A stretch of DNA of 64,000 bases from an uncultured Faecalibacterium sp. (GCA_900551435.1 URVW01000001.1:31113-95112); one strand, 5' to 3'. Positions 25,225 through 33,328 are shown, counted from the stretch's first letter. Notes: generated by a model from the sequence alone, not told the origin. A program made the numbers and translations.

Positions 25225-25901
25225 AATTGTACTCACTTATATATAGAATTGGTACAAAAATAGACGCAAATATTCTCGTACGAATGACACCATAGAGAAA
25301 CAAGAACAGAAAAAATCCATTCTCGACACCGATCATTTGTGAATACTTTGATATCGAGTCTACGAGATATTAAAGCATTTACAAAAAAACAGGAAAGATA
25401 AAGAGGGGGTGGGAGAAAAAGGAGACCCACCATGGATTCTATCAGAGCGAACCTGTTGAAGAATTGACGTAAAGCAGTTAAAAAGTGATTGATTCTGTAT
25501 TGGTCACGCAAAAATGTGCAAAAGTAGGGGGATTATCGCACAGACAAGAAAAGCACGATGATTCGTCGATTCTCAGCTTGTTGCGAAAATGCGATACTGT
25601 GTCGATTACTGATATTTTAGTAAGCGTCTGCCCGGCGGATGGCGTCACAAACCGTTGCCCCCATCTAGATTGACACGATTAAAAAGTGCACTTCAATCAA
25701 AATGTAACGTGCTATCGTCGACTGATATAAGGCCGTCTACACCGTGGACACCGTTTCGTGGCACAATTTTCAGCCGCCAAGTTTACATACGGATATTTCC
25801 GCAACTATTTTCGTGGGTGGATTTTTACGCCGTCCAAGAGGGAGTTGGGCAGAGCGACACCCATGCAACATATAACAGAATGATATAGGTTCAAAGTTTC
25901 A
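25225..25901. other. Non-coding stretch after the helicase
   Basis: About 680 bp without a convincing gene. A short frame of 11 codons (MDSIRANLLKN) at 25432-25467 has AGGAG upstream and sits after a GGTGGG/CCCACC hairpin, so a leader peptide is possible but weak. No homology to insertion sequences or introns is apparent. Confidence 0.45.
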
Positions 25902-26528
25902 ACCCTCAAATTGAGGGTCGGTGAACCGTTACCATAATGGTTACCGTTGGAAAAGCTCAGTAATCAAAATGAGTACTGAGGTCGATAGTTCAGCAATGAT
26001 ACGACAAACGAACATTAGTCAAATTGGGAAAAACTCAGTGGTCAAAATAAGTACGGTTGAAAAAGCTCGACCGTTGTTTTGACGGGTCAGGTCACCACTC
26101 AAAATGATGTCTCCTTTGTAATCGACAGATTTCCATGACGCCACGCAAACCATAACATACAACTTCGCGTTCTACCGTTCTTTTACCCTCAACTTGGCTC
26201 ATTTTGAGCTGAGTTGAAAGTGGGTCAAGACGGTCTGCGTTGCGTGTGGTTTCCGACCTCAAGTGTCAAATTGACATTCGAGCTCAAAGGGTCAAACCCG
26301 GCGGCTTGCCGACCTAAGTCCTCATTTTGAGGACACAGCTCAACGGGTCACAGCGGAATTTTCGGCACTGATAGAATCGCCATATGCAATCCGTACCAAA
26401 CGGTACGCACCTACAACGGCCTAAGTTCGGATGATGTCGGTCAAACTGACTCCATCAAGAAGGGGGTCCCCAATTTTGGGGGAGATGTAGACGGTGCTCA
26501 AAAATGTTCTCCGTGCCCACAAATGGGT
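25902..26528. repeat. Array of about a dozen short palindromes
   Basis: Short inverted repeats at 25902-25918, 25931-25941, 25956-25980, 26189-26217, 26264-26276, 26289-26299, 26302-26311, 26318-26334, 26392-26407, 26440-26450, 26468-26481 and 26515-26528. Many share the core TCA-WWW-TGA (for example GTCCTCATTTTGAGGAC and ACCCTCAAATTGAGGGT) while the flanking arms differ but remain self-complementary. The region has no supported gene. Confidence 0.75.
25947..26090. repeat. Degenerate direct repeats within the palindrome array
   Basis: Three units start TTGRRAAAARCTC at 25947, 26024 and 26057. The first two continue CTCAGTNNTCAAAATNAGTA and match at 19 of 23 positions from CTCAGT onward. Confidence 0.6.
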
Positions 26529-26677
26529 ATGTCGAAAACTTCGCAGACCCCCACGTTCTACAAAACCGAGTACATTCTCCCACAAGTGGTCGAATTTCAT
26601 AATCAAGCCACCATTCCGCCGGGATGCTCTTCCTGCCGGGATTCCATATAAAAACCAACGTATAAAAGAGAAATGCA

Positions 26678-27918
26678 ATGACAAAAACAAACAACATTAA
26701 GCTACACATCCACCGCCTGTCCTTCGAGATGACCCGCCAGTGCAATCTTGCCTGTGCCCACTGTGCGCGTGGTGAAGCCCAGAACGCCGTTATCAAGCGG
26801 GAATACATCGACCGTGTCCTTGACCAAATCGACTATGTGCATCACCTGACACTGACCGGCGGCGAACCTTCCCTGCATCCAGACCTGATAGAATATGTTG
26901 TAGATGGTATCATCAAGCGCGGGATTCGTGTTCGCTTCTTCGATATAACCATCAACGGAACCGTTTGTGACATGCGTATCGCGGCGGCACTGGATAAAAT
27001 CGCTGACTGGTGCGGACGCTGGCAAGTATATGTAGACCACTTGGAGATTGATGGAGTCCCCGACAAGAGCGATGGCGTGGCAAGTCTGAGAATCAGCAAC
27101 GACATATTCCACCGCGCGTTCGACCTCTGCAAGCCGGAAGAGACGTTGGAATTTTACCAGAAAGCATGTAAGTCTGACCGTGTTATCTTCTCCATGAATG
27201 ACTTAGGGTCGAAAAAATCAAAGGACGACGAAACCTTTGCCCTTCGCAAGACTGGACGGGGAGCCATCTGACCGAAGAACAACTTAAGCAGACGGGTGCT
27301 TCGCTTTGGTCAATAAGCTGTCCCTATCGCCGCTTTGATGTAATGCAGGAAGGTGTAATGGCCGCACAACATTATCGCCCGGACGGAACCAAGGAACTGG
27401 ACCCACCGCACACAAAATGGATTGATATAAGCATCGACATCACAACAGACGGAAAGTTTCTGAAATCGAGCTTCTGCTCCTATGAAGAAACCGATGCGCT
27501 GGCAAAGGATAGTATCATGGTATACAGTCTGTATGAGTGTATACGCCGATGGAATGCCCGGTATCCGCTCTATGAGGAAGAATCAAAGGAACTGTATCGT
27601 GTTCCCATGACCTATGTTGCAAACGGGATGGTAGATAATGCGGGCGTGATTGCCGCCAAGCAAATGACCTTCGGCCTGATTGAAATGCGCCAACAGATAC
27701 AGAAAACTGCACCCCAACTCCCCTTCTCTGTGATAGCAGATGCGACCTATGAACCATACAAGAAGGCCATCACCGGCCAGCCAGAGGATGAAGTGTGGAA
27801 GAGCAAGCGGGAAGCACAAAGAAAGTTGGATAGTGCACTCTTGGCGACTGCATTCATACCCAAGCCAAAAGAGCCGCGTACCTATGACGAGATGATGGAT
27901 TACTTGGAAAAATATTAA
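26678..27918 (+). pseudogene. Radical-SAM protein with a single frameshift
   Basis: Two adjacent frames form one gene of about 413 codons. The 5' part (to ~27250) holds the [4Fe-4S] motif CNLACAHC in FEMTRQCNLACAHCARGEA and the SAM-binding TLTGGEPSLHPDL. The 3' part (27250-27918) continues in another frame, where translation upstream of its first ATG is open and sensible (WTGSHLTEEQLKQTGASLW). Insertion of one base near 27249-27256 (CGCAAGACTGG) would join them. Its ribosome site is weak. It lies directly downstream of the palindrome array. Substrate unknown; no precursor peptide is obvious. It could be a sequencing error or recent decay. Confidence 0.75.
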
Positions 27919-28155
27919 AAGTGCACTTATAACCCGGCGGAACAGAACAGCATAGTATAAAAACAGCCCTGCTACTCTTGATTGAGCGGCGGGGCTGTTG
28001 CATTGAGGTGGTGCTTGTGCTTCTCTGCAACTTATCACTATGGGGCCTAGGGTCTGTTTCCTACGCCCCCAAATGCGAACGCATTGCTTGAAGCGACGTT
28101 GGGGTTGGTTATTAAATTAGGGCGGTTTTGCGTCATGCCCCGGGACGGTGAAGCA
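27919..28155. other. Gap between radical-SAM gene and microprotein cluster
   Basis: No gene seen. It contains the minus-strand terminator of the microprotein cluster, and otherwise GC-rich sequence (28040-28140) without clear structure. Confidence 0.5.
27955..27999 (-). terminator. Terminator of the minus-strand microprotein cluster
   Basis: Minus-strand AACAGCCC ... GGGCTGTT stem followed by TTTTTA. It lies downstream of the 61-residue protein gene. Confidence 0.65.
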
Positions 28156-28341
28156 TCAAGGTTCTTCGATTTCGACTCGAATAACGGTCTGATTTTCGCC
28201 ATAGTTTAATTTCATAGCGTATAAAGTTAAATCACGGAACTCTTCTGCCTCTTTTTTCGTAGCAAAGTCATTCTCTGTCAAAATTTTTGGTTCGTCTCCA
28301 AAACAGCTAATGGTTTTTACTACGAATTTATTTTCAGCCAT
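28156..28341 (-). CDS. Microprotein A of the MAENK pair
   Basis: Protein of 61 residues starting MAENKFVVKT and ending NQTVIRVEIEEP. It is a paralogue of the 60-residue product at 29834-30016: both share MAENK, a KKEAEEF/KEEAEEF helix and G-ENQT-I--EI near the end. The ATG at 28341 has GGAGGTAGATTT upstream, identical to the leader of its paralogue. Predicted alternating strand-helix-strand, cytosolic. No known function. Confidence 0.75.
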   Translation of the reverse strand: MAENKFVVKTISCFGDEPKILTENDFATKKEAEEFRDLTLYAMKLNYGENQTVIRVEIEEP

Positions 28342-28370
28342 AAATCTACCTCCTATGCTGGAATGGAAGG

Positions 28371-28637
28371 TCAATCCTCCCACGGCTCTTTCTTTTTCTT
28401 CGGAATTGGAATGTTGTATTTTTTAGCGTTTTCTTCAAAAGCTCTATGCCGTTCGGCTTGCTGATCACGTTCTAGTTTTTGCCGGTGAGCGCTTGCTTTT
28501 TCCTCTTGAAGCTCATTGAATTTGGCGGCTTTGTATTCACGATATTCCCACCAAGGCATCCAATCAGGGTAGAGCCATTCCGGATATAACTGCTTAATTT
28601 GTGGCGTATTGGTTCCGGTGTAGTGCTTGTTAGCCAT
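28371..28637 (-). CDS. Lysine-rich coiled-coil microprotein 1
   Basis: Protein of 88 residues with GGAGGGG site. The N-terminal part is aromatic (LYPEWLYPDWMPWWEYREYKAAKF), the middle is a charged helix, and the end is AKKYNIPIPKKKKEPWED. It is a diverged paralogue of the next upstream gene (WMPxxxYREY, ERHxAFxxNAKK, KKKK). The basic tail suggests nucleic-acid or membrane binding. Function unknown; 29 bp before microprotein A. Confidence 0.7.
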   Translation of the reverse strand: MANKHYTGTNTPQIKQLYPEWLYPDWMPWWEYREYKAAKFNELQEEKASAHRQKLERDQQAERHRAFEENAKKYNIPIPKKKKEPWED

Positions 28638-28694
28638 GTTGCCCCTCCTGCGCCCTTGAACAATAGAGCCTTTTCGAAAAGATATTTTATGTGA

Positions 28695-28919
28695 TTACTT
28701 TTTCTTTTTAGAAACTTGGATGCCCTGTTTTTTGGCATTTTTGACAAAGGCATTGTGGCGTTCTTCTTTCCGGTCGGCTTCGTCACGTTCTGCACACGCA
28801 GTCTCTACACGCTTTTTCTGGTATTCACGGTACTGTTGCGCGGGCATCCAGCCGGGGTTTCGCCAAAGATGCTTATTAACTGGCGGCGTTTCCGATGGCG
28901 GATATTTCTTGCTTTCCAT
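28695..28919 (-). CDS. Lysine-rich coiled-coil microprotein 2
   Basis: Protein of 74 residues, paralogue of the preceding entry: NPGWMPAQQYREYQKKR, then ERHNAFVKNAKKQGI and a final KKKK. The ribosome site is weak (GAGGG, distant), so start is less certain. Together with its paralogue it suggests a duplicated small family specific to this element. Confidence 0.6.
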   Translation of the reverse strand: MESKKYPPSETPPVNKHLWRNPGWMPAQQYREYQKKRVETACAERDEADRKEERHNAFVKNAKKQGIQVSKKKK

Positions 28920-28935
28920 GATATGAATCCGTCCC

Positions 28936-29334
28936 TCACCGCAGCTTTCTCATCCATTCTCTTGAAGTCTGATTCTGCCGCTCATAGAATGTAACACCTG
29001 TCACATCGTTTACGACCACATCATCATATGGAATGCCCTTTTCATTCAGATGAGCGATGAACCAACGCTTTTTGCAATAGCAATATGGGATTTTATAGGG
29101 ATTTCCATAAGCGCTCGCAGGTTTATCGCAAGCGTTGTATGTTTTACCACAAATATCCCACCATTCTCTACGAACACGCTCGCGCATTTTGAGCACATCA
29201 GGTGTACCGTGATATCCATGTGCTTCACCGAACTCATAATCAGCTTTCTTTCGGCTCGCGCTCTGCCCAGCACTCACAGCACCAGATGCACCCAGCCCAA
29301 GCAACCCTAAAACGAACGATACAGCTCCACTCAT
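28936..29334 (-). CDS. Small membrane-anchored protein, unrecognised
   Basis: Protein of 132 residues. The start at 29334 has AGGAGG 7 nt upstream. Residues 2-27 form a Gly/Ala-rich membrane segment (SGAVSFVLGLLGLGASGAVSAG); the remainder is soluble, with conserved-looking aromatic and cysteine positions (WWDICGKTYNACDKP, YCYCKKRW) that might bind metal. Function unknown. First gene of the minus-strand cluster; it diverges from an XRE regulator. Confidence 0.65.
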   Translation of the reverse strand: MSGAVSFVLGLLGLGASGAVSAGQSASRKKADYEFGEAHGYHGTPDVLKMRERVRREWWDICGKTYNACDKPASAYGNPYKIPYCYCKKRWFIAHLNEKGIPYDDVVVNDVTGVTFYERQNQTSREWMRKLR

Positions 29335-29438
29335 AGTGTTTTCCTCCTGATGATATGTATTTTGAAAAAAATGGATTGTACTAATGTCTAACAAATTCTC
29401 TGATTTTCTGTTCTGAAGTTACCACTCTTTTATCAAAA

Positions 29439-29497
29439 TGTCAAGTAATAGAGCCCAAATGATAAAGACTAGCCCAGAAAGGCGGTTATACTTGACA
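29439..29497. promoter_or_regulatory. Paired operators between divergent genes
   Basis: Inverted copies TGTCAAGTA (29439-29447) and TACTTGACA (29489-29497) flank the promoters in front of the XRE gene. The second copy overlaps a TTGACA-like box. This resembles a repressor switch. Confidence 0.55.
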
Positions 29498-29514
29498 TAA
29501 AAGGGGGCGGTAAT

Positions 29515-29796
29515 ATGACAGCAGACCGTATCAAAGCTTTGCGAGAAGCTCGTGGATGGACACAGGCCGAACTTGCACGCAGAATGAATATGACACGAAA
29601 CGGCATCAACTCATGGGAACAGGGGCTTTCTATGCCGTCGCCGCCCAGTCTGGTTGACCTTGCACGGTTGTTTTCCGTATCGACGGACTACCTGCTTGGC
29701 GTAGAAAATTACAGCGCCGTCAATGTGACCGGTCTGAACGAGGAAGATGTTGCACTTCTGGCTCAGTTGGCCGATAGATTGAGAGAAAATCACTGA
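29515..29796 (+). CDS. XRE-family transcriptional regulator
   Basis: Protein of 93 residues. Residues 4-62 form a Cro/C1-type helix-turn-helix (RIKALREARGWTQAELARRMNMTRNGINSWEQGLSMPS) ending in the family's STDYLLGV. A short C-terminal helix may dimerise. GGGGGCGG site. Transcribed opposite to the microprotein cluster with paired inverted operators between, so it is the likely repressor of one or both directions. Confidence 0.9.
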   Translation: MTADRIKALREARGWTQAELARRMNMTRNGINSWEQGLSMPSPPSLVDLARLFSVSTDYLLGVENYSAVNVTGLNEEDVALLAQLADRLRENH

Positions 29797-29833
29797 ACTT
29801 TCAAATCATAACAGGGTATCCGGACATGCTGAG

Positions 29834-30016
29834 TTAAAGCTCAAAAATCTCGGTCGTGATTCTGGTTTGGTTTTCACCCAAAAGTTTACCATAAGCACGG
29901 TCAGAAATCCGTTTGAACTCTTCAGCTTCTTCTTTTGATGCTAAATAATCTTGCCCGATAACAGAATCTCCATTATCATGGTCGATAATTTGCACCAAAA
30001 TTTTATTTTCGGCCAT
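29834..30016 (-). CDS. Microprotein B of the MAENK pair
   Basis: Protein of 60 residues starting MAENKILVQI, paralogue of the product at 28156-28341, with the SKEEAEEF helix and GENQTRITTEI end. Its leader bases are the same as in the paralogue, GGAGGTAGATTT before ATG. It is downstream of the 53-residue membrane protein by 14 bp. No known function. Confidence 0.75.
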   Translation of the reverse strand: MAENKILVQIIDHDNGDSVIGQDYLASKEEAEEFKRISDRAYGKLLGENQTRITTEIFEL

Positions 30017-30030
30017 AAATCTACCTCCTA

Positions 30031-30192
30031 TTAACCAAACAGTGCACAAAGGATGTTGGCCAGTACATAAAGTCCCAGCCCACCAGCAATCAGAAGGCAG
30101 AATGCTTCACCAGAGCCTTTTCCACCTCCGTTGCTCATCATGTTGTACATCATATAATGGTCAAACCAATCGTGTCCACATTTACGACTCAT
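30031..30192 (-). CDS. Single-span membrane microprotein
   Basis: Protein of 53 residues with GGAGGAG site. The N-terminus is His/Met/Cys-rich (MSRKCGHDWFDHYMMYNMM), then a glycine linker and one membrane helix (AFCLLIAGGLGLYVLANILCALFG). The metal-binding residues facing one side are notable. Unknown function; probably co-transcribed with microprotein B. Confidence 0.65.
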   Translation of the reverse strand: MSRKCGHDWFDHYMMYNMMSNGGGKGSGEAFCLLIAGGLGLYVLANILCALFG

Positions 30193-30283
30193 AAGAACTC
30201 CTCCTGTCTTATCGTGTGTTTCTTTGGACTGACTGAAGAATATCACACTTAAGGTCCAACTAATCGGATTTACAAGTGAATTT

Positions 30284-30862
30284 TTAAGAATTTTCCGCTT
30301 TTTGTGCTGACAAATACTCCCGAATCATCCGTTCCAGTGTCGGGCGGGTGACGTGCAGAGCTTCGGCCAGCTGACCTTTATTCAGTTCCCGGCGGGTGTA
30401 CCGGGCATACAGCACAGCAAAGTTATCGGGCAGGGCAACCTTCTTGCGCCCCTTATAGACCCCGTTCCGCTTGGCGATGGCGATTCCTTCCCGCTGACGG
30501 TCCAACAGATTTTGTCGCTCGAACTCATTGATGGCTGCAATCATGGTCAGCATCAGTTTTCCGGTAGGGGTTCCGGTATCAAGGTTCTCTTTATTGCTGA
30601 CCAGATGTACGCCCTTGGCCTGTAACCGCTCCACGATTTCGAGCAAGTCTTTCGTGCTGCGGGCCAGACGGCTGAAGTCATGGATATAGACGGTATCGCC
30701 CTCACGCACATAGTCGAGCATGGCTTGGAGCTGGGGCCTGTCCATACTCTTGCCGCTGATTTTTTCGGTGAACCACTTTTCGATGTTGTGCTTCTTGAGC
30801 GCTTCGATTTGGCGGGCTTCGTTCTGCTCTTCGGTGCTGACGCGGACATATGCGACCTTCAT
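30284..30862 (-). CDS. Serine recombinase, resolvase/invertase family
   Basis: DNA recombinase of 192 residues. The catalytic domain begins KVAYVRVSTEEQN with the nucleophilic Ser9, and holds HDFSRLARSTKDLL (conserved Asp, Arg residues) and LTMIAAINEFERQN. The C-terminal HTH reads ELNKGQLAEALHVTRPTLERMI. Size equals Tn3-type resolvases and Hin-type invertases. It may resolve replicative intermediates or invert a segment; no obvious crossover pair was found. GAGGTACA site resembles that of two other genes in this element. Confidence 0.93.
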   Translation of the reverse strand: MKVAYVRVSTEEQNEARQIEALKKHNIEKWFTEKISGKSMDRPQLQAMLDYVREGDTVYIHDFSRLARSTKDLLEIVERLQAKGVHLVSNKENLDTGTPTGKLMLTMIAAINEFERQNLLDRQREGIAIAKRNGVYKGRKKVALPDNFAVLYARYTRRELNKGQLAEALHVTRPTLERMIREYLSAQKAENS

Positions 30863-30985
30863 AAGATGTACCTCACTGATAAAATAGGGTCAGAGATGAG
30901 AGAAATCTTTGAAAAGAAAGCCAAAACCGACCCTAAATTGCAACGGACAGGATAAAATCGGGATGATAGATAGAGTACACTCTAA

Positions 30986-31195
30986 TTAACACGCGGTATC
31001 TGCCAGCCCCAACAGGTAATCGACGGACACTTGATAGAACCGTGCCAGATGCACAAGTCGGGGAATCTCTGGAAGCTTGTCGTGTTCCCAAGCGTAAACT
31101 GCCCGCCGGGAGACGCCCATTTCTCTGGCGATATCGCTTTTGGTGTAGCCCTGCAATATGCGAAGTTTCCTCAAGCGGTCAGAAGTAACGTTCAT
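30986..31195 (-). CDS. Small XRE-family regulator
   Basis: Protein of 69 residues made only of a Cro/C1-type helix-turn-helix (RLRKLRILQGYTKSDIAREMGVSRRAVYAWEHDKLPEI) and the STDYLLGL-like end VSVDYLLGLADTAC. AAGGAG site. It resembles the other XRE protein of the element over its DNA-binding domain, and likely controls the cluster to its right or itself. Confidence 0.88.
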   Translation of the reverse strand: MNVTSDRLRKLRILQGYTKSDIAREMGVSRRAVYAWEHDKLPEIPRLVHLARFYQVSVDYLLGLADTAC

Positions 31196-31266
31196 GTGGT
31201 TTTCTCCTTTGATAAATCTGCGCTGCTCTCACTCACGCGGCTTTCTCTGTTTTTACAAGTGTACTT

Positions 31267-31551
31267 TTAGAAAACGTCAAGGGTGATGGTTCCGCCCTCT
31301 TTGGTGCTGATTTCGTACTCGACGGTGTGAATGTCGGGGAATACCAGCTTCTCGATGCCCAAAATGCTGGAAAGCGGAACAGAAAGCGTTGTACTTCCGG
31401 CCATGAGATGCAGTTCTGTCTTGTCCCGGCGGGTATGCAGTTGGACGTCTTGGAAAGCGATGTCTGCCCCGGTAAAGATGGCGCAAACGCTGGCCGTGCA
31501 CTTAAACGTCTCCCTTACAAAGGTGTCGATGGGAATTTTATAATCTGTCAT
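31267..31551 (-). CDS. Unrecognised small protein of the element
   Basis: Protein of 94 residues, mainly beta strands (CTASVCAIFTGADIAFQDVQLHT, TELHLMAGSTTLSVPLSSILGIEKL, IHTVEYEISTKEGGTITLDVF). Start at 31551 has AGGAGG upstream. The small beta-rich fold could be PH-like or a short SH3-like barrel, but no family is recognised. It lies between the SprT-like gene and the XRE gene on the same strand. Confidence 0.6.
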   Translation of the reverse strand: MTDYKIPIDTFVRETFKCTASVCAIFTGADIAFQDVQLHTRRDKTELHLMAGSTTLSVPLSSILGIEKLVFPDIHTVEYEISTKEGGTITLDVF

Positions 31552-31617
31552 AGTAAACCTCCTATAAAAGAGCGGCACTACTCTCACTCGTGCCCTTGAT
31601 CTCTGCCTTTCTGTGAT

Positions 31618-32280
31618 TTAGTCGGCTTTTACGAACGTCTCCATGCAGTCAGCACAGATAACGCGAACGTCCTTGGTGCTCCGGATGATGGTTCCACACT
31701 TGGGGCATATCCACCGCCGGGTACTGCTCTTGGCCTTGGGCGGCTTGGGTGCACCTGTCTGACTGCTTCCCGGTGCTTTACTGCCCGCGCCTGTGCCGAA
31801 CATATCAGCCCACGCCAGACGCTCGCCCATCTGGATATCTTGCCAGCCCATAAAGATGATGAAGTCCAGCAGTTCTTCGGAAGGGCTTGTGATGGTCCAG
31901 CCGTATTTCTCGTGATGCTGTACGACCAGACCGTGAGCTTCGGCCTGTTCCTTGAAGCGCTTGTTGTGATAGACGCCATTGTTGGACGTGTCCTTGATTT
32001 GGTTCTCAAGGTTGTACTCGTGCACCATCTCGTGAAGGAGCGTTGCGGCGGTCTCTTCAATGGGACGGTCGAGCGTGGCTGACGAGATATTGATTTCGTA
32101 TTTGCTTTCCTGTCCGGCCTTCCAAACCTTCGAACAAGTGATATGGCCATAGGCGGACGGGGTTTTCTTGAGGGATATGATTGGTTCGGGAAGTTTGCCC
32201 TCAAAGTAATGCTTGTTCAGCTCACGGAACATCTTTTCCAGCTGTCCAGCGGCACGGGACGTTTTTACAGTCTGCTTCAT
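31618..32280 (-). CDS. SprT-like zinc metallopeptidase
   Basis: Protein of 220 residues with an N-terminal SprT domain: LNKHYFEGKLPEPIISL, then the zinc-binding LLHEMVHEYN (HExxH near 84-88) and a downstream GVYHNKRFKEQAEAHGL. After a Pro/Ala/Lys linker, a zinc ribbon (CPKCGTIIRSTKDVRVICADC) closes the protein. Eukaryotic SPRTN relatives digest DNA-protein crosslinks; mobile-element versions are common in gut Firmicutes, role unproven. GAGAGGTACA site. Confidence 0.9.
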   Translation of the reverse strand: MKQTVKTSRAAGQLEKMFRELNKHYFEGKLPEPIISLKKTPSAYGHITCSKVWKAGQESKYEINISSATLDRPIEETAATLLHEMVHEYNLENQIKDTSNNGVYHNKRFKEQAEAHGLVVQHHEKYGWTITSPSEELLDFIIFMGWQDIQMGERLAWADMFGTGAGSKAPGSSQTGAPKPPKAKSSTRRWICPKCGTIIRSTKDVRVICADCMETFVKAD

Positions 32281-32375
32281 GGCTTGTACCTCTCTCTGAT
32301 GTGTTATTGAAAAATACCGGGACAGATGTTATAATGATTCCATCCCGGCGGACGGGTCTTTTTAGTGGTGGTGCA

Positions 32376-32651
32376 TTAGGAGATAGTCAGTCGGGTTCCG
32401 GTCACGGTCTTGCTGTATTCGCTGTACAGGTCGGGGGCAACCGCCTTGATGGCCTTACTGTCAAGCCGTGTGCTGGAAAAATCGGACAGGCGGACTTTGT
32501 GGCAGCCGACTTCGAGATAGTTGGTGGAGCGCTCTGCAAGGGCTTCCCGAATCTGCGCCTTTAAGACTTCCTGTTCGGCCTGTGCCGTCTCAATCAGTTG
32601 GGCGGCTTCTTTGTACTGTTCAACGAGAACCAATAATGCGTCAATGCTCAT
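32376..32651 (-). CDS. Small coiled-coil protein, phage-like
   Basis: Protein of 91 residues. A helical N-terminal half (LVLVEQYKEAAQLIETAQAEQ) precedes a small beta region (YLEVGCHKVRLSDFSSTRLDSKAIKAVAPDLY). Start at 32651 has AGAGAGGTACA; the longer frame has no site. The C-terminal pattern is often seen in phage recombination-associated proteins, but I cannot name a family. It diverges from the RHH gene. Confidence 0.6.
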   Translation of the reverse strand: MSIDALLVLVEQYKEAAQLIETAQAEQEVLKAQIREALAERSTNYLEVGCHKVRLSDFSSTRLDSKAIKAVAPDLYSEYSKTVTGTRLTIS

Positions 32652-32714
32652 GTGTGTACCTCTCTGTATGTGTTGTTGGTGTTCGTGTGGTGGGAAGTGG
32701 TGTTCCCGACGACA

Positions 32715-32790
32715 AGATGATAGCATAGAATAGCAAGCATGTAAATCCGCATACTGCACAAAGTTATATGCAAGCATAGTATAGGAAGCA
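32715..32790. repeat. GCAT-containing operator-like repeats
   Basis: Several copies of AGCAT/ATGCT, including palindrome TATGCAAGCATA (32767-32778) and GCATAC/GTATGC pairs, between the divergent small coiled-coil and RHH genes. Confidence 0.4.
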
Positions 32791-32844
32791 TACAATGTGC
32801 ACAAACCGGACTTTTCGCTTATAATAGGTGTATAGGAGAAAACA

Positions 32845-33318
32845 ATGGCATCAGATGCACAGCGTAAGGCGAACGCAAAATATCTCGCAAGCAAAAAAAC
32901 CTTGACCATCCGAATCGACCATGATGAAGCCGACGAAATTTCGGAAGCAGCCGAAAAAGAAGGTCAAAGTGTACAGGCATATTTTCTACAAGCAGTTCGG
33001 GATAGACTGGATAAAAAAACTACCTCAGGCGGGGTGGTTAAAAATCCTGAAAGTGTACCTTTAACAGAAGAAAAGCCTAGTTGTTCCATCTCCCCAGCAC
33101 TGAAACGAGCTATCAAGAAAAGTATTCAAGATGCTGTCCAGAATTTTTCAGAGGATGAATACGATAAGCTCCGCTATGAGTTCGAGAAATTGGTGTTTGA
33201 AACTTTTGTGGAGGAATCTAGAAAGCCGAAGAAGCAGTCACTGGATGATAAGAAAAAAGAAGAACCGTCCAAAGAGGATGCCGAAGCAAACGAATGTGTT
33301 TGTGAGTCTCTTCTCTAA
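32845..33318 (+). CDS. Ribbon-helix-helix protein with charged tail
   Basis: Protein of 157 residues. Residues 17-56 fit an Arc/MetJ-like ribbon-helix-helix (KTLTIRIDHDEADEISEAAEKEGQSVQAYFLQAVRDRL); a second helical block follows, then a Lys/Glu-rich disordered tail ending ECVCESLL. TAGGAG site; TATAAT at 32820-32825. Probably a DNA-binding regulator or partition-like protein of the element. It has its own terminator. Confidence 0.75.
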   Translation: MASDAQRKANAKYLASKKTLTIRIDHDEADEISEAAEKEGQSVQAYFLQAVRDRLDKKTTSGGVVKNPESVPLTEEKPSCSISPALKRAIKKSIQDAVQNFSEDEYDKLRYEFEKLVFETFVEESRKPKKQSLDDKKKEEPSKEDAEANECVCESLL

Positions 33319-33328
33319 CCATAAAAAT

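Noticed and set aside
25902..26528. CRISPR array
   Set aside because: Repeats are short palindromes of varying sequence and spacing, with no constant repeat length, no unique spacers and no cas genes in the window.
26421..26808. Two overlapping minus-strand frames within and beyond the palindrome array
   Set aside because: They have no good ribosome site, run antisense to the array and the start of the radical-SAM gene, and show no recognisable domain.
30284..30862. Invertible DNA segment beside the serine recombinase
   Set aside because: No pair of inverted crossover-like sites was found close to the gene.
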